Source: CAZQKL01 sp964593895 [NCBI: uncultured bacterium] (GTDB lineage: Bacteria; DYJV01). From it: 7,545 bases of DNA. Made by a program: the position numbers and the translations under genes. The DNA is taken from contig CAZQKL010000097.1 of NCBI GenBank assembly GCA_964593895.1, positions 1-7,545 of the forward strand, written 5' to 3'. The notes under the pieces were generated by a model. That model saw only the letters and a program-made list of their open reading frames with translations. It was not told where the DNA came from and ran no database searches. Position 1 is the first letter of the stretch. Each line of letters starts with the position of its first letter. Of the stretch, positions 1 through 6,509 are shown in pieces.

Positions 1-89
1 GATAGATATAAATTTTCAGAAGCTTTTAAAATACTTTTCTGTTTTGCAACTTCTACAAAAATTTCAAGATGTCTAAGTGTAATTTCCAT
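1..89 (-). CDS. LysR-family transcriptional regulator, N-terminal fragment (runs off left edge)
   Basis: Reading the minus strand from an ATG at 89-87 gives 29 complete codons with no stop up to the window edge, beginning MEITLRHLEIFVEVAKQ and ending ASENLYL. This is the start of the LysR-type winged helix-turn-helix domain: the 'LRHLEIFVEVA' first helix, then 'KASENLYLS', which in the family leads into the recognition helix. Only the N-terminal part of the DNA-binding domain is visible, so the effector domain and ligand cannot be judged. No clear Shine-Dalgarno box precedes the ATG. The gene is divergent from the exported rhodanese at 229, the usual arrangement for a LysR regulator and its target. 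By resemblance it sits nearer the CysL/YeiE-like branch than the catabolic branch, but that is an impression. It is too short for an ORF caller to report easily. Confidence 0.8.
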   Translation of the reverse strand, partial: MEITLRHLEIFVEVAKQKSILKASENLYL

Positions 90-120
90 CAAAATTTTTT
101 TACTTTAAAATAAAAAATAA

Positions 121-135
121 TTCAATATTTTTGAA
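121..135. promoter_or_regulatory. Candidate LysR-type operator (T-N11-A dyad)
   Basis: The sequence TTCAATATTTTTGAA is an inverted repeat (arms TTCAA/TTGAA, 5-base spacer) that contains the T-N11-A core typical of LysR-family sites at 122-134. Its centre lies about 65 bases upstream of the start point predicted from the promoter at 158-186, which is the classical position of a LysR recognition site. A second, looser dyad (ATCAA at 143-147, TTGAT at 158-162) overlaps the -35 box. The region is very AT-rich, so chance dyads are common and the call rests mainly on position and on the divergent lysR gene. Confidence 0.35.
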
Positions 136-157
136 AAGAATTATCAAATTTTTTTAA

Positions 158-186
158 TTGATTTTTGTGATAGTTCAAATTATATT
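158..186 (+). promoter_or_regulatory. Sigma70-type promoter for the exported rhodanese gene
   Basis: A -35 box TTGATT (158-163) and a -10 box TATATT (181-186) are separated by exactly 17 bases. The predicted start point is near 192-193, giving a leader of about 36 bases before the ATG at 229. A strong ribosome binding site, AGGAGGAG (217-224), lies 4 bases before that ATG. Confidence 0.55.
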
Positions 187-228
187 ATGTTTGTCTGAAA
201 AAAATAATGTTATAAAAGGAGGAGAAAT

Positions 229-879
229 ATGAGACAAAAAATCTTTTTAAGTTTGGTATCATTAATAGTGTTTTTTATCACCAGTATGTATGCAATGGAA
301 AAGCAGATGGTAACAACCTGTTACACAGGGCCACTTCCTGTTCCAAAAAAGGCAAAAACTATCTCAGCAATTGAAGCTTACCATATGCTTGTTACACAAT
401 CAAATACTTATCTCATTGATGTTAGGACAAGAGCAGAATATCAATTGATTGGACATGCTTGTTACTTTAAAAATGGTAAAATGTATCAAGCTTACAATTT
501 CCCAGTAAAATTCTGGAAACCTGAAGTTGGGAAAAAGTTTAAATACAAAAAAGTTTTAAACAAAGATTTTGTAAAAGAGATATCAAAAAAATTCAAAAAG
601 ACAGACATTTTAATAATTTACTGTAGAAGTGGTGATAGATCTGTTCTTGCAAGTGATTTGTTAACAGATGCTGGTTTTAAACATGTTTACAATATTAAAT
701 ATGGATTTGAAGGTAAACCTATGGCTTATGGTATGCCAAAGAAGATTAAAAAATTGTTTAAAAAATATTCTTATTACTTTTATGTGACAAAATCAAGATT
801 AAACGGCTGGAGATACTATGGCCTTTGTCAGACCTACAAAATGGAACCAAAATACATGTACCCACCTGATGTTGAATAA
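229..879 (+). CDS. Exported single-domain rhodanese (Sud-like sulfane-sulfur carrier)
   Basis: A 216-residue protein with an N-terminal signal peptide: MRQK, a hydrophobic stretch at about 5-20, then a probable cleavage after 'MYA' near residue 22. The mature part is a rhodanese domain. It has the 'LIDVRTRAEY' motif at 62-71 and a catalytic loop 'YCRSGDRS' at 131-138 with the persulfide-forming Cys132. 'DAGFKHVYNIKYGFEG' follows, matching the usual end of the fold. The last ~40 residues (rich in Tyr/Trp, ending YMYPPDVE) extend past the core domain and are unassigned. Rhodaneses carry sulfur as a Cys persulfide. Placed in the periplasm beside a polysulfide-reductase-type complex, this one plausibly plays the part of Sud of Wolinella, which binds polysulfide sulfur and delivers it to the reductase. 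That role is inferred from location and context, not from close similarity to Sud. The gene has its own promoter and terminator, so it is a separate transcript from the reductase. Confidence 0.85.
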   Translation: MRQKIFLSLVSLIVFFITSMYAMEKQMVTTCYTGPLPVPKKAKTISAIEAYHMLVTQSNTYLIDVRTRAEYQLIGHACYFKNGKMYQAYNFPVKFWKPEVGKKFKYKKVLNKDFVKEISKKFKKTDILIIYCRSGDRSVLASDLLTDAGFKHVYNIKYGFEGKPMAYGMPKKIKKLFKKYSYYFYVTKSRLNGWRYYGLCQTYKMEPKYMYPPDVE

Positions 880-890
880 TTGAAATACTC

Positions 891-919
891 AAAGGGGAAC
901 TTTGTTCCCCTTTTCATTT
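891..919 (+). terminator. Rho-independent terminator after the exported rhodanese gene
   Basis: A perfect 10-bp stem (AAAGGGGAAC at 891-900 with GTTCCCCTTT at 904-913) has a 3-base TTT loop and runs into a T-rich tail broken by one CA (914-920). It lies 12 bases after the stop codon and isolates the rhodanese transcript from the reductase operon. Confidence 0.85.
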
Positions 920-921
920 TG

Positions 922-950
922 TTGACTTGAAATTAATAATTTGATATATA
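922..950 (+). promoter_or_regulatory. Sigma70-type promoter for the Mo-reductase operon
   Basis: TTGACT (922-927) and TATATA (945-950) are separated by exactly 17 bases. A start point near 957 would leave a leader of about 29 bases containing the ribosome binding site AGGGGGT (974-980), 5 bases before the ATG at 986. It lies directly after the upstream terminator, as expected for a new transcription unit. Confidence 0.6.
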
Positions 951-985
951 AATATTAGGCTTGCAATAAAAAAAGGGGGTATTTC

Positions 986-3187
986 ATGAAAATTTCCCGA
1001 AGAGCATTTATAAAAACTACTGCGTTGGGAACTGCTGCATTATCATTTAATCCATTGCTTTTGAAATATCTTTCAGCAACTCCAGTTAGAAGCGTTGAAG
1101 AAGATTATTATGAACCTTATGAAAAAGGTAAATGGACCTATACTGTTTGTAATATGTGTTTCTGGTACTGCCTTGTAAAAGTTAAAACAGTAAATGGAGT
1201 TGTTAAAAAGATAGAAGGTAACCCAAAATCATTTGTAAATTTTGGAAGAATTTGTGCAAAAGGTAACTCTGGAATTGCAGCTTTATACGATTCAGATAGA
1301 TTAAAATTTCCATTAATAAGAGCTGGAGAAAAGGGTGAAGATAGGTGGAAAAAAGTTAGCTGGGAAGAAGCATACAATTATATTGCTAAAAAGTTAAAAC
1401 CAATAATGGAAAATGAGCCTGAAAAAATTCATCTTGCATCTCATGGATTTGGGGGACTTCATTTTAAACATTTGATTAAAGCTATGGGTTCAAGAAACAT
1501 ATATGCTGCAAGCTGGACGCAATGAAAAGGTTCCCGTGAGGTGGCATGGCATGTCACCTATGGACATCATTTGTCAAGTTTTCCTCTATATGATTATGAA
1601 AATTCAAAATATGTAATAATTTTTGGTAGAAATAATCTTGAAGCTCTACTTGTAGGTGAAACGTATAGATTAATTAAATTTTTGGAAAAAGGTGGTAAAT
1701 TGGTCTATGTTGACCCAAGATTTACAACAACTGCAGCCAAAGCTTATAGATGGATACCAATAAAGCCTGGCACTGATGTAGCATTCCTTCTTGGTTTGAT
1801 AAGAGTGGTGATAGATGAAGAATTATACGATAAAGAATTTGTGGAAAAAGTCACAGTAGGATTTGATGAATTAAAAAATCATATAAAACAGTATTCAGTT
1901 GAATGGGCATCAAAAGAAACTGAAATTCCAGCTGATTTAATTAGAACAATTGCAAGAGAATTAGCTTCATTTAAACCTTCTTGCATAATAGTTCCACCAA
2001 GAAGAAATTCAAGATATGGTATTGAAACTCAAGAAGTAAGAGCAATAGCAATTTTAAATGCATTGATGGGGAATTATGGTAGAAAAGGAGGTTTCTGGTT
2101 ACGTGGTAAAAGAAGGATAAAGAGATATCCATTTCCAAGATATCCAAAAGCAAAAAGAGTGGATGGAGCAGGAGAAAAGGATGGTTATCCTCTTGGTGAT
2201 AAATATGAAGGATTTTTAAATTCACTTCCAGAACTTACAGATAAAGGAATGGTTAAAGCTTTATTTGTTTATGGCACTAATCTTGTAACAAACATGGCTC
2301 CAACTCAAAAAATAATTGATATGTTGAAAAAGATAGAGCTTGTTGTAGTAATTGAAAATCAGCTTACTGAAACTGCTTTATATGCAGATGTAATTTTACC
2401 AGAATGTACTTATCTTGAAAGGGATGATAATCTTAATATAAGAGCATATCCCCATCCATTTGTTGCATTATGTGAAAAAGCTATTGACCCATTATACGAT
2501 ACAAAACCTGGATGGCTTATTGCAAAGGAACTTGGACATAAGCTTGGACTTGATGATTATTTTGATTTTAAAGATATTATGGAAGTAAATAGAGTAAGAT
2601 GTAAGCGTTCAAGGATAAGTTTTAAAAAATTAAAAAAAGATGGAGTTATAAATTTTACTCATACTCCAAAATATGTTGATGACCTAGAACTTTTATATTT
2701 TAAAACTCCTTCTGGGAAAATTGAACTTTATTCTGAGGAATTTAAAAAATATGGTTTTCCTCCACTACCTGTTTATGAAAAAGTTGAAGACCCACCTGAA
2801 GGTTATGTGAGATTAACTGTTGGCAGAGTTTCAACTCATACTCATGCAAGAACTCAGAATAATCCTTGGCTACATGAATTATATCCGGAAAATATGCTTT
2901 GGATTAATCCTGAAGATGCAAAGAAATTTGGAATAAAAAATGGAGATTGGGTAAGAATTGTATCTGGTGAAACAAAGTCTGAAAAAGTAAGAGCTTATGT
3001 TACTGAAAGAATAAGACCAGGAATTGTATTTGCTGCTCATGGATGGGGTAGATTAACTCCTCATATGTCAAGGGTTTATAAAAAAGGAATATTTGATAAT
3101 ATGTTTGTAAGAAAATTGGCATTTGACCCAATTTCGCATCAGAATGGATTTGATAGATATTCATTTGTAAAAGTAGTTAAAGCGTAA
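986..3187 (+). CDS. psrA: Selenocysteine-containing molybdopterin oxidoreductase, polysulfide/thiosulfate reductase (PsrA/PhsA) type catalytic subunit
   Basis: One 734-codon reading frame (733 residues) with an internal TGA at codon 180. It would be called as two ORFs, but both lie in the same frame (986 and 1541 differ by 555, a multiple of 3) and neither half is a complete enzyme. The N-terminus has a Tat signal, SRRAFIK at 4-10, plus a hydrophobic stretch, so the subunit should be exported folded. The [4Fe-4S] site is C55-x2-C58-x3-C62-x27-C90, followed by the family Lys in 'CAKG'. Sec180 falls where PsrA/PhsA enzymes carry the Mo-ligating Cys; 'KGSREVAWHVTYG' follows. Later landmarks are 'VDPRF' (242-246), 'IKPGTD', 'ILNALMGNYGRKGG', 'LPECTYLERDD' (~471-481) and a C-terminal molybdopterin-binding domain from ~605, including 'AAHGWG' near 683. 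The length is normal for the family. Two molybdopterin guanine dinucleotides and the Mo centre should reduce a sulfur substrate with electrons from the iron-sulfur subunit. Polysulfide, elemental sulfur, thiosulfate and tetrathionate cannot be told apart from sequence alone. The symbol is given by family resemblance. Confidence 0.85.
1523..1525 (+). other. In-frame TGA read as selenocysteine (Sec180)
   Basis: The context is ...AASWTQ-TGA-KGSREVAWHVTYG... Conserved family sequence continues in the same frame directly after the TGA, with no base inserted or lost. TGA is one base from the Cys codons TGC/TGT, and Cys is the usual Mo ligand in PsrA-type enzymes. TGA is a normal stop in three genes nearby (4383-4385, 5773-5775, 6476-6478), which argues against a general recoding of TGA in this genome. 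Sec in place of Cys as the Mo ligand is established for formate dehydrogenases of the same superfamily. Confidence 0.82.
1532..1564 (+). promoter_or_regulatory. Candidate bacterial SECIS element
   Basis: Directly after the TGA the mRNA can fold into a hairpin. Bases 1539-1547 (AGGTGGCAT) pair with 1551-1559 (ATGTCACCT) over 9 bp, including one G-U pair, around the tip GGC (1548-1550). A further 3 bp (1532-1534 with 1562-1564) can extend the stem across an internal loop. The tip begins 23 bases after the TGA, close to the spacing in E. coli fdhF, and holds two Gs as SelB recognition requires. This stretch is visibly more GC-rich than its surroundings. The hairpin lies in coding sequence, as bacterial SECIS elements do. 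Confidence 0.75.
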
Positions 3188-3197
3188 GGAGGGAACT

Positions 3198-4385
3198 ATG
3201 AATGGTCTTTCAAATATTATACATTTAGAAAACTTAAAAAAAGTCAACAAAGGATGGCTGGGATTTTGGATACTGATTTTAATTATTGGATTATATGGCG
3301 CTGGTTATGCAATTTTTATGGGACATGAAAAAGCATATCATATGACAAATAAAATCCCATTGACACTACTATTATCAACATATGTTTTTTGGGTTGTAAC
3401 TTCAACTGGTTTATGTCTTGTATCTGCAATTGGTCATGTATTTGGAAATAAAAAAATGTTAATTTTTGCAAAACGTTCAATTTTCATGGCAATAGTTTGT
3501 CTGATTTTAGGATTTTTAACCATCGCTATTGAGCTTGAGCATCCATTTAGACTTTTCACATGGGGTATAATTTCACCAAATCTTGAATCTCCAATTTTAT
3601 GGATGGGAATTCTTTATTCATTCTATTTAGTTTTCCTAATTCTTGAATTTATATTTCTTGAACTTGATGACCACAAAAAAGCACATATTTTTGGTCTTCT
3701 TGGTGTAATCTCAGCAATTGCAGCTCACAGTAATTTAGGAGCAGTTTTTGGATATCAGATTTCAAGACCATTCTGGCATGGTCCATTTATGCCAGTATAT
3801 TTTATTCTTTCTGCAATGATGAGTGGTGCTGCATTAATAATGATTTTATATCTTGCTCCAAAATTTATGAGAAGAGAAAAATTTACTTCTGAAGAAATTG
3901 AAAGTATAAATACTCTCAGTAAAATTTTTCTTCTTCTGATTTTCATTTATATTTTCTTTGAAGCATGGAAAATTCTTGTAGGAATTTATGGCAAACCTCC
4001 ACATGAATATGAAGCTATTATGGCTTTTATAAATGGTCCATATAGTTTTAATTTCTGGATATTTGAAGTTCTTTTTGCTGTAATTATTCCATTATGTGTG
4101 CTTTTATTCCCCAAATTGAGAAGTTTAAAAAATTATTTAATTGCAAGTATCTTTTGTATAATTGGAATTTTTATTTTAAGATATGACCTTGTAATTGGTG
4201 GTCAAATTGTTCCATTGAGGTATCCTGAAATCCCAGTGACTTCATATAGATTTGAATATGCTTTAAATCCTTATTCTCCTTCAATTTACGAAATTCTAAT
4301 TGTTATAGGCACATTTGCTCTTGGTGTAATTATTTATACAATTGGTTACTATCTACTTGATTTTAGCTGGAAAGAAAATCATTGA
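3198..4385 (+). CDS. psrC: NrfD/PsrC-type integral membrane quinol-oxidising subunit
   Basis: A 395-residue, very hydrophobic protein with about ten membrane helices, roughly at 20-40, 55-80, 92-112, 133-154, 164-184, 197-220, 241-262, 282-303, 312-329 and 364-388. It belongs to the longer ten-helix NrfD branch (DsrP/HmcC/ActC-like) by length and by the motifs 'ELEHPFR' (112-118), 'SPILWMG' (131-137) and 'RYDLVIGGQ' (328-336). These proteins carry no haem and exchange electrons between the quinone pool and a peripheral iron-sulfur subunit. Here it would anchor the complex and feed electrons from quinol to the ferredoxin subunit. The ATG follows the psrA stop by 10 bases, and its strong site AAGGAGGG (3186-3193) overlaps that stop, so translation is closely coupled. 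The gene lies between the catalytic and iron-sulfur genes, an order (A-C-B) different from the common A-B-C. Confidence 0.88.
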   Translation: MNGLSNIIHLENLKKVNKGWLGFWILILIIGLYGAGYAIFMGHEKAYHMTNKIPLTLLLSTYVFWVVTSTGLCLVSAIGHVFGNKKMLIFAKRSIFMAIVCLILGFLTIAIELEHPFRLFTWGIISPNLESPILWMGILYSFYLVFLILEFIFLELDDHKKAHIFGLLGVISAIAAHSNLGAVFGYQISRPFWHGPFMPVYFILSAMMSGAALIMILYLAPKFMRREKFTSEEIESINTLSKIFLLLIFIYIFFEAWKILVGIYGKPPHEYEAIMAFINGPYSFNFWIFEVLFAVIIPLCVLLFPKLRSLKNYLIASIFCIIGIFILRYDLVIGGQIVPLRYPEIPVTSYRFEYALNPYSPSIYEILIVIGTFALGVIIYTIGYYLLDFSWKENH

Positions 4386-4389
4386 GGAG
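4384..4389 (+). promoter_or_regulatory. Ribosome binding site that fixes the start of the iron-sulfur subunit
   Basis: GAGGAG at 4384-4389 overlaps the stop codon of the membrane-subunit gene and lies 7 bases before the ATG at 4397. This favours that ATG over the TTG at 4382, which has no such site. Confidence 0.75.
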
Positions 4390-4396
4390 TTTAAAA

Positions 4397-4957
4397 ATGG
4401 CTAAAAATAAGAAAAAAAATTGGGTAATGGTAATAGAGGAAGATAGATGTGTAGGGTGCTATGCATGTATGGTCGCATGTAAAGCTGAAAATGATGTGCC
4501 AGATGGAGTTTTTAGGAATTGGGTTGTGGAATATGCAAAAGGAAAGTTTCCATATCTATATGTAAAATTTCAACCACAACAATGCAATCACTGTGACAAT
4601 GCACCTTGCATTAGAGCTTGTCCTACTGGAGCATCATTCAAAAGAGAAGATGGTATAGTTAGAATTGATGAAAGAAGATGCATAGGTTGTAAATTATGTA
4701 TTGCTGCTTGTCCCTATGATGCAAGATATTTACATAGAGAAAAAGGTGTTGTTAATAAATGCACATTTTGTGTTCAAAGGATTGATATAGGACTTGAACC
4801 TGCATGTGTAATAACATGTGTAGGAAGAGTTAGAACTTTTGGCGATTTAAATGATAAAAATAGCGAAGTTTACAAAAAACTTAATTCAAACGAATATTAT
4901 GTTTTAAAACCAGAAATGGGCACAAAACCCCGAGTTTTTTATATTAAGAAAAAATAG
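4397..4957 (+). CDS. psrB: Four-[4Fe-4S] ferredoxin-like electron transfer subunit (PsrB/PhsB type)
   Basis: A 186-residue protein with all sixteen cluster cysteines in the order expected of the DmsB/PsrB family. They are C18-x2-C21-x2-C24-x3-C28; C63-x2-C66-x4-C71-x3-C75; C95-x2-C98-x2-C101-x3-C105; and C122-x2-C125 with C137-x3-C141. Four clusters form a wire from the membrane subunit to the cluster of the catalytic subunit. There is no signal peptide, so it should be exported folded together with the Tat-carrying catalytic subunit. The start at 4397 is chosen for the ribosome binding site GAGGAG; the TTG at 4382 would overlap the upstream gene and add five residues with no support. The length (~190) is normal for the family. 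No cysteine is missing, so the complex looks functional. Confidence 0.92.
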   Translation: MAKNKKKNWVMVIEEDRCVGCYACMVACKAENDVPDGVFRNWVVEYAKGKFPYLYVKFQPQQCNHCDNAPCIRACPTGASFKREDGIVRIDERRCIGCKLCIAACPYDARYLHREKGVVNKCTFCVQRIDIGLEPACVITCVGRVRTFGDLNDKNSEVYKKLNSNEYYVLKPEMGTKPRVFYIKKK

Positions 4958-4967
4958 TATTGATTTC

Positions 4968-4994
4968 AGGGGAGAATTTGTTTATATCTCCCCT
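4968..4994 (+). promoter_or_regulatory. Hairpin covering the ribosome binding site and start of the YihY gene
   Basis: AGGGGAGA (4968-4975) and TCTCCCCT (4987-4994) form a perfect 8-bp stem with an 11-base AT-rich loop. The 5' arm is the only Shine-Dalgarno-like sequence before the YihY-family gene, and the loop holds the candidate TTG start at 4978. No T-run follows, so it is not a typical terminator. It could restrain translation of the downstream pair or protect the 3' end of the reductase mRNA. Confidence 0.5.
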
Positions 4995-5775
4995 TGTGAG
5001 TATAAAAAAAGTTTTAAGTTACAAAGTCATACTAATAGATTATTTTGAACAGATTTTATTTGAAGCAGCAAGTTTAAGTTTTTATACTCTTTTTGCAATA
5101 ATTCCTTTTTCTTTACTCCTTTTTTCTCTTTTTATGAACAGTCCTTTTTTTGAAAAGCTATATCTTCAAGTTCAAAATTTCATATATTCAACATTAATTC
5201 CTGGAAAAAGTGATGCAATTGCAAGATATATGAATTCTTTAATTCAAAATTCAACAAAAATTGGAATAATGGGCTTTTTTTATGGTTTTATTGCTGCTGT
5301 ATTATTTTTTTTCAATTTTGAACAGATTTTTTATAAGATATTTAAAGTTAAAAAGAAAAGAGACCTTTGGGAAAAAATTTCAACATTTTGGACTCTTGCA
5401 GGATTATCTCCAATTTTCCTATTTCTTTCATTTTATCTCTCCTTAAAAATCAAGGATTTTATAAACATTTTAAAAATTTTGCCTTTTTTAATGATATGGT
5501 TTATATTTTTTTTAATTTTCATTGTTACTCCAAATAAAAAAATTTCAAGAAGAGCTGCAGCAATTTCAAGCTTTATTGCAGCAATTCTTTGGAATACATT
5601 AAAATTTCTTTTTGTTCATACTGTTATGAAAAATAAAATTTATACAACAATTTATGGTTCACTAAGTCTTTTAATTTATCTTTTTTTATGGATTTATATT
5701 AGCTGGATTATTCTTCTTTCATGTGCATATTTATGTTCTTATTTACATGATAAATTTAAAAATGAGACAAATTGA
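4978..5775 (+). CDS. YihY/'RBN'-family inner membrane protein
   Basis: About 265 residues with six predicted membrane helices, near 30-53, 95-119, 135-158, 165-184, 194-217 and 225-252. Family landmarks are 'ASLSFYTLFAIIPF' in the first helix and 'IYGSLSLLIYLFLWIYISW' in the last. This family was once misassigned as ribonuclease BN; its true role is unknown and no enzymatic function should be attached. Start choice is uncertain. TTG at 4978 has AGGGGAG just upstream, although the spacing is short. TTG at 4960 has no ribosome binding site, and GTG at 4996 would give a slightly shorter, still normal N-terminus. The gene follows the iron-sulfur subunit by about 20 bases and its end overlaps cobS, so it is probably co-transcribed with both. 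Nothing in the sequence ties it functionally to sulfur respiration. Confidence 0.8.
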   Translation: MFISPLVSIKKVLSYKVILIDYFEQILFEAASLSFYTLFAIIPFSLLLFSLFMNSPFFEKLYLQVQNFIYSTLIPGKSDAIARYMNSLIQNSTKIGIMGFFYGFIAAVLFFFNFEQIFYKIFKVKKKRDLWEKISTFWTLAGLSPIFLFLSFYLSLKIKDFINILKILPFLMIWFIFFLIFIVTPNKKISRRAAAISSFIAAILWNTLKFLFVHTVMKNKIYTTIYGSLSLLIYLFLWIYISWIILLSCAYLCSYLHDKFKNETN

Positions 5776-6478
5776 AGAATTTTTTAATGCATTATCTTTT
5801 TTAACAATTATCCCAATAAAAACGAAAAATAAAGAAATTTTCTCTTCAGTAAAATTTTTCCCATTGGTTGGTTTTTTAATTGGGATTTTCCTTTATTTTA
5901 TTTCTTATTTGCCTATTTTAGATAATTTAAAAGCTTTTTTAATACTCTTTTTTTGGGAATTTATTACAGGTTTTTTTCATTTAGATGGTCTTGCAGATAC
6001 CTCTGATGCAATATTTAGTTCAAAAATGGATAAAGAAGTGCTTTTTAAAATTATGAAAGATTCAAATATTGGGGTTATGGGTGCATGTATGTTATTTTTT
6101 GTTCTTTCTGGAAAATATTTAACTATTTTAGAAGCCTTAAAAATATCAAAATCACCTATTATTTTAGCTCCAATTATTGGAAGATTTTCAATAAATTATT
6201 TATCATGGAAATTACCTTATGCAAAAAAAGAAGGGCTTGGAAAATTAATTTGTGAAAAAAAATCAAATAATTACTTTTTTATTTCTCTAATTTCAACTTT
6301 TTTAATAATTTCAATGATTTCATGGAAATACATTTTCTCATTTTTTGTAATTATTATTTTTTTAAATTTTTATGGGAAATACTTTAAAAAAAAATTTGGT
6401 GGTGTTACAGGAGATATTTTTGGATTTTCAGTAGAAACAATTGAATTAATTTTTTTGTTCATGAGTGTAATTATTTGA
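5762..6478 (+). CDS. cobS: Adenosylcobinamide-GDP ribazoletransferase (cobalamin synthase)
   Basis: A 238-residue membrane protein of the usual CobS length (~240-250). The diagnostic motif 'HLDGLADTSDA' is at 73-83 and 'MKDSNIGVMG' follows at 98-107; 'FFPLVGFLIG' near the start is also typical. CobS joins adenosylcobinamide-GDP to alpha-ribazole or its 5'-phosphate, the last assembly step of the B12 nucleotide loop, at the membrane. The ATG at 5762 is chosen because the family begins just before 'FFNALSFLTIIPI'; an upstream ATG at 5723 would add 13 residues lying inside the preceding gene. The 5762 start overlaps the YihY-family gene by 14 bases, implying translational coupling, with only a weak ribosome binding site. 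No other B12 genes are in the window (CobU, CobT and CobC are absent), so the rest of the pathway must be elsewhere. C-terminal helices are extremely rich in Phe, Ile and Lys, as expected from the base composition. Confidence 0.88.
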   Translation: MRQIEEFFNALSFLTIIPIKTKNKEIFSSVKFFPLVGFLIGIFLYFISYLPILDNLKAFLILFFWEFITGFFHLDGLADTSDAIFSSKMDKEVLFKIMKDSNIGVMGACMLFFVLSGKYLTILEALKISKSPIILAPIIGRFSINYLSWKLPYAKKEGLGKLICEKKSNNYFFISLISTFLIISMISWKYIFSFFVIIIFLNFYGKYFKKKFGGVTGDIFGFSVETIELIFLFMSVII

Positions 6479-6501
6479 CAAGTTATTTATTTTGTAATAT
6501 T
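6475..6501 (+). promoter_or_regulatory. Weak candidate promoter for the coiled-coil/nuclease gene
   Basis: A perfect TTGACA (6475-6480) overlaps the cobS stop codon. The best -10 is AATATT (6496-6501) behind an extended TG at 6493-6494, but the spacer is only 15 bases. Transcription from it would start almost at the ATG at 6510, leaving essentially no leader. No Shine-Dalgarno box precedes that ATG. Confidence 0.3.
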
Positions 6502-6509
6502 GAATAAAT

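Noticed and set aside
1138-1377. Minus-strand open frame of 79 codons
   Set aside because: It lies wholly inside the catalytic gene, has no ribosome binding site and no recognisable domain; it is a shadow of the real frame.
1523-1525. TGA recoded as Trp or Gly throughout the genome
   Set aside because: TGA ends three neighbouring genes (4383-4385, 5773-5775 and 6476-6478) at positions matching normal family lengths.
1523-1540. Reading the catalytic gene as a pseudogene broken by a nonsense mutation, or as two genes with the second starting at GTG 1541
   Set aside because: The frame is kept across the TGA, the family sequence continues without loss, the gene is otherwise intact with intact partner subunits, and GTG 1541 would discard part of the active-site loop and all of the iron-sulfur and Tat regions. 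The hairpin and the Cys-equivalent position favour selenocysteine.
1971-2225. Minus-strand open frame of 84 codons
   Set aside because: Low-complexity Leu-rich translation opposite the catalytic gene; a compositional shadow.
3755-3946. Minus-strand open frame of 63 codons
   Set aside because: Opposite the NrfD-type gene, no motif and no start signal.
4382-4396. TTG at 4382 as start of the iron-sulfur subunit
   Set aside because: It would overlap the upstream gene and has no ribosome binding site, while ATG 4397 has GAGGAG at ideal spacing.
4968-4994. Intrinsic terminator after the iron-sulfur subunit
   Set aside because: The stem is good but is followed by TGTGAGTA and not a T-run, and the downstream gene starts within or just after it.
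5723-5761. ATG at 5723 as start of cobS
   Set aside because: It adds 13 residues not typical of CobS and overlaps the preceding gene by 53 bases; ATG 5762 gives the normal N-terminus.
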